From assembly GCA_030049565.1 (NCBI GenBank), contig JASIKQ010000535.1, forward strand, positions 1 through 9,241: 9,241 nt of DNA. Reading direction: 5' to 3'. Shown here in pieces: positions 6,596 to 9,241 of the stretch. The stretch's first letter is position 1. Every line of letters begins with the position of its first letter. Both the position numbers and the translations under genes were made by a program. The stretch comes from Candidatus Sulfotelmatobacter sp. GTDB lineage: Bacteria; Acidobacteriota; Terriglobia; Terriglobales; Acidobacteriaceae. The notes beneath the pieces were generated by a model, which saw nothing but the letters and a program-made list of their open reading frames with translations, was not told the DNA's origin and did no database searches.

Positions 6596-8769
6596 TTCAA
6601 AATTTCAAAACTGGCGAACTCACGGTCGCCGAAGTCCCGGCACCCGCTCTCGCGCGTGGATTCGTGCTGGTGCGCAACCACTTCTCTCTCATCAGCCCCG
6701 GCACCGAGCGATCCACGGTTGCAACCGCCCAGGCATCGCTTCTGGGCAAGGCTCGCCAGCGGCCAGACCTGGTCAGGCAAGTGCTCGACAGCCTGCGGAA
6801 GGACGGATTCGCCGAAACGCTGAAGCGGGTTCGCACCAAGCTGGAAACCCTGAAGGACTTGGGCTACAGCTGCGCGGGTTCAGTTCTGGCCTCGCTGGAT
6901 ACCGAGGGGCGCTTCAAACCCGGCGACCGGGTGGCTTGCGGTGGAGGCGGCTATGCCTCTCACGCTGGCATTGTCACCGTGCCCCAGAACCTGGTGGTGA
7001 GAGTGCCCACAACAGTCAGTATGGAAGCCGCCGCCTTTACCACGCTCGGAGCGATTGCTATGCAAGGCGTACGGCAGGCGAACCCCCAGTTGGGAGAGCT
7101 CGTGTGCGTAATCGGCCTGGGGCTTCTCGGTCAGATAAGCGCACAAATCCTGCGGGCCAATGGATGTCAGGTTTTCGGTGTGGACACGGCTGACTCCATG
7201 GTTGCGCTCGCCGAGCAAACCAGCTGTCATGCCGCGCGTACACGGTCGGATACGGGGCTGGAGTCTGCCTTGGCTGCTTTCACGGGAGGGCGCGGTTTCG
7301 ACGCCGTCATTATTACCGCAGCGACGCAATCGACAGATCCCGTGGAGTTGGCCACTGCCATCCTCCGGCAAAAGGGCGTCATCGTTGTCGTGGGCGCCGT
7401 ACCGATGAACATTCCGAGGGAACCGCATTTCTATAAGAAGGAACTGCAGCTAAAAATCTCCTGTTCTTATGGGCCCGGACGTTACGACTCCAGTTACGAA
7501 GAGGAAGGTCAGGATTACCCATATGGGTACGTACGGTGGACGGAGAACCGTAACATGGAGGCTTTCCTCAAACTTCTCCAAAACCGAAGCGTGGACGTAC
7601 AGCCACTCATCTCCCATACCTTTGACGTTGAGCAGGCAGAGAAAGCGTATGAGATCGTGACCGGGAAGGTCTCGGAACGTCATCTGGGTATCCTTCTTAA
7701 ATACACTGAGGCTGCGGAGACGCATCCGGTTGCAGCGGCGCCACGGGCTGATTTTGGCCCCCGCGCCACCCCGGGCATAGGCTTCATCGGCGCTGGGAGT
7801 TTCGCGCAGAAATTCCTCATCCCGTTCGCCCGGCAGGGCGGCGAACTGGTTTCCGTCGTAACCTCTCGCGGAGTCACCGCGAAGAGCGTGAGGGAGAAAT
7901 TCGGCTTCCGCTCCTACTCGACGGACGCGCACAGCATCCTGGCCGACCCAGCGATTGACACGGTGTTTATTGCCACCCGGCATGACACCCATGCGGCCTT
8001 CGCGACGGCCGCGCTCGAAGCAGGAAAAAATGTGTTCGTCGAGAAGCCGCTCGCACTTCGAGAGGACGAACTCGCGGAGGTCCTGGAGGTTGCCAGCCGA
8101 CAAGGTGGCTGCCGGCTCATGGTCGGCTACAACCGGCGTTTTTCTCCTCTCGCTCGCCGGGCCAGAGAAGTTTTTCAACACGTGCCCGAACCACTGCTCA
8201 TCAACTATCGTGTCAATGCAGGATTTCTCCCCAAGAACCACTGGACACAAACCGGTCAGGGTGGCGGACGAATTCTGGGCGAGGTATGTCATTTCGTAGA
8301 TCTGATGCAGTTTTTGACTGGCTCGGAGCCGGTGGGTGCATATGCAGAGTCGGTTTCCGGTGACAATGCTCAGATACCGGATCAGGACAATGTCGTCGTC
8401 TCCCTACGCTTTCGGAACGGCTCGGTGGGCCAGATAATCTATGTGGCGTGCGGTGACAAGTTGCTCAGCAAGGAGCGGATCGAAATTTTTGGCGGCAGAC
8501 AGAGTTTCGTCATCGATGATTTCAGGTGCGGTGAGCATTACGCGGCGGGGTCACGCCGCAAACTCAAGTTGCCCGGCAAGGGACACCGGGAAGAGGTCGA
8601 GTCGTTCTTAGGCGCCATTCGCGAAGGGCATCCCTCCCCCATTTCTCTCGACTCACTGGTCCTAACCAGCGTCGTCACGTTTGCCATTCTCGACTCGTTA
8701 CGTACCGGTTTGCCGCAGATAGTTTCAAAAATTGAACTTCACTCCAAACAAATGCTAATCGCAGGCTAA
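6583..8769 (+). CDS. Bi-domain oxidoreductase: medium-chain dehydrogenase fused to Gfo/Idh/MocA
   Basis: Protein of 728 residues with two complete redox modules. Residues 1 to about 370 are a zinc-type alcohol dehydrogenase-like (MDR) domain, starting MKQVIQNFKTGELTVAEVPAP. It has SLISPGTERSTV where classical enzymes carry the catalytic zinc cysteine, no structural-zinc four-cysteine lobe, and a nucleotide loop GLGLLG at 178-183. After a linker of about 25 residues, the second part (about 398-725) is a Gfo/Idh/MocA domain with GFIGAGSF (GAG at 403-405), EKP at 487-489, MVGYNRRF from 513, and GRILGEVCHFVDLMQF. This architecture recurs in exopolysaccharide loci, but its substrate is not known to me. 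Two NAD(P)-dependent steps on one sugar, possibly with cofactor recycling, is inference. ATG 6583 is chosen because MKQV-x-Q-x-x-KTGEL matches the usual start; GTG 6565 would add six residues. The frame is open far upstream, but that part overlaps the DegT gene. No frameshift is seen. Confidence 0.93.
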   Translation: MKQVIQNFKTGELTVAEVPAPALARGFVLVRNHFSLISPGTERSTVATAQASLLGKARQRPDLVRQVLDSLRKDGFAETLKRVRTKLETLKDLGYSCAGSVLASLDTEGRFKPGDRVACGGGGYASHAGIVTVPQNLVVRVPTTVSMEAAAFTTLGAIAMQGVRQANPQLGELVCVIGLGLLGQISAQILRANGCQVFGVDTADSMVALAEQTSCHAARTRSDTGLESALAAFTGGRGFDAVIITAATQSTDPVELATAILRQKGVIVVVGAVPMNIPREPHFYKKELQLKISCSYGPGRYDSSYEEEGQDYPYGYVRWTENRNMEAFLKLLQNRSVDVQPLISHTFDVEQAEKAYEIVTGKVSERHLGILLKYTEAAETHPVAAAPRADFGPRATPGIGFIGAGSFAQKFLIPFARQGGELVSVVTSRGVTAKSVREKFGFRSYSTDAHSILADPAIDTVFIATRHDTHAAFATAALEAGKNVFVEKPLALREDELAEVLEVASRQGGCRLMVGYNRRFSPLARRAREVFQHVPEPLLINYRVNAGFLPKNHWTQTGQGGGRILGEVCHFVDLMQFLTGSEPVGAYAESVSGDNAQIPDQDNVVVSLRFRNGSVGQIIYVACGDKLLSKERIEIFGGRQSFVIDDFRCGEHYAAGSRRKLKLPGKGHREEVESFLGAIREGHPSPISLDSLVLTSVVTFAILDSLRTGLPQIVSKIELHSKQMLIAG

Positions 8770-8909
8770 GAATGCGCCGCAGTATCTTTATTCGCTACGC
8801 GCGTACCCTTCAGAACTCTGACAGCCAGTTGCAACTCGCTGACAACGCAACGCGGCCGACGACACCGATTTCAGCCTGCGCTTGCACACCCATCACCCAA
8901 GAGCGCCCA
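8770..8909 (+). other. Gap or alternative N-terminus before the flippase
   Basis: These 140 bases separate the bi-domain gene from the chosen flippase start. They are open in the flippase frame from an ATG at 8772, two bases after the previous TAA, and would encode 46 extra residues (MRRSIFIRYARTLQNS and onward) without a recognisable domain. No terminator hairpin with a T-run and no clear promoter is seen. I treat it as untranslated leader, with the longer start as the alternative. Confidence 0.4.
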
Positions 8910-9241
8910 ATGAACGAAGCTATCGCGATTAGCACTGCGAGCGAGCCCTACTTCGGGGCGAATGAGGCCCAAGAGAATTTGGGCGCAGCCGCGGTGCGTG
9001 GGGGGAGCTGGGTTCTGCTGGCTCAGGCCATCGGCACCGGCGTTCGTATCGTGTCATCGATTATCCTGGCGCGCTTGTTGATGCCCGCCGATTTCGGCCT
9101 GTACGCCATGGTCGTGGCGATAACGAGCGGTCTGTTCATCTTTAAGGATCTGGGTTTATGCGATGCCGTGATCCAGTGGCCAGGTCTTACCAACCGCCAA
9201 GTCAGTTCCCTATTCTGGGTGAACCTGGGAGTCAGCGTGGC
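8910..9241 (+). CDS. Wzx-type polysaccharide flippase (MOP superfamily), N-terminal part, truncated by window end
   Basis: The first 110 residues of a lipopolysaccharide/exopolysaccharide flippase are visible; the gene continues past base 9241. It would move the undecaprenyl-linked repeat unit across the cytoplasmic membrane. The recognisable core is AAAVRGGSWVLLAQAIGTG followed by ARLLMPADFGLYAMVVAI and FKDLGLCDAVIQ, the signature first two helices of the polysaccharide transporter family. Hydrophobic segments lie near residues 33-56 and 63-80, and a third begins near 100. Residues 1-28 are polar and cytoplasmic. The start at ATG 8910 leaves the usual short leader and has a weak AAGAG upstream. 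ATG 8772 is in frame with no stop between and would add 46 residues. Presence of a flippase implies lipid-linked assembly, most likely Wzx/Wzy-dependent, together with the initiating transferase at the other end of the window. Confidence 0.9.
   Translation, partial: MNEAIAISTASEPYFGANEAQENLGAAAVRGGSWVLLAQAIGTGVRIVSSIILARLLMPADFGLYAMVVAITSGLFIFKDLGLCDAVIQWPGLTNRQVSSLFWVNLGVSV

Noticed and set aside
7516..7534. 14-base palindrome TACCCATATGGGTA followed by overlapping GTACGTAC
   Set aside because: A 14-base palindrome is expected by chance about once in two windows of this size and it lies within codons of a conserved gene.
7866..7886. Hairpin CTCTCGCGG/CCGCGAAGAG in the bi-domain gene
   Set aside because: Only six perfect pairs plus a bulge; such stems are common in GC-rich coding DNA.
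7450..8292. Minus-strand open frame of 280 codons opposite the bi-domain gene
   Set aside because: The opposite strand has an unmistakable two-domain enzyme with catalytic motifs. The antisense translation shows no family motif and is a by-product of GC-rich third positions.
1..9241. Search for CRISPR arrays, tRNA or rRNA genes, transposases and phage or defence genes
   Set aside because: No regularly spaced repeats, cloverleaf-type sequence, terminal inverted repeats or matching protein motifs were seen on either strand by eye.

Overview
The window is a stretch of a bacterial exopolysaccharide, capsule or O-antigen biosynthesis locus. All eight coding regions lie on the plus strand and are tightly packed, with gaps from overlapping ends up to about 140 bases. 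The first and last genes run off the window. I see no rRNA, tRNA, CRISPR array, insertion sequence or phage gene. The DNA is moderately GC-rich with GC-biased third codon positions. The gene set suggests a Gram-negative soil-type bacterium, and Acidobacteriota would fit. That placement is a low-confidence impression, because no taxonomic marker is present.

Layout. Bases 1-569 hold the C-terminal catalytic part of a polyprenyl-phosphate sugar-1-phosphate transferase, the enzyme that starts a repeat unit on its lipid carrier. Next are a stand-alone Gfo/Idh/MocA NAD(P)-dependent sugar oxidoreductase (593-1675) and a DUF354 protein with a MurG-like GT-B appearance (1795-2910). A 415-residue protein of unknown function with an alpha/alpha-toroid look (2973-4220) overlaps by four bases a divergent cytoplasmic polysaccharide deacetylase-like protein (4217-5218). 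A DegT/DnrJ/EryC1/StrS PLP aminotransferase-family protein (5282-6568) follows. Then comes a two-domain enzyme fusing a medium-chain dehydrogenase to a second Gfo/Idh/MocA oxidoreductase (6583-8769). The last gene is the N-terminus of a Wzx-type flippase (8910 to the window end).

How they may work together (inference). The transferase starts the lipid-linked unit and the flippase exports it. The Gfo enzyme plus the DegT enzyme could make an amino sugar by oxidising a ring hydroxyl and transaminating the ketone. The fused enzyme would carry out further redox chemistry on a sugar. The DUF354 protein is the only glycosyltransferase-like protein between the initiating enzyme and the flippase. The toroid protein and the deacetylase-like protein, probably translationally coupled, are candidates for modifying the lipid-linked glycan inside the cell. 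This toroid/deacetylase/DUF354 group is the least understood part and the most interesting.

Non-coding signals are few. There is a strong ribosome binding site that fixes the start of the first Gfo gene. An unusually long perfect hairpin lies inside the DUF354 gene, and an 18-base perfect palindrome lies inside the toroid gene. Overlapping alternative hairpins span the DUF354 stop codon. A short direct repeat sits at the DegT/bi-domain gene junction. No convincing promoter or rho-independent terminator was found.
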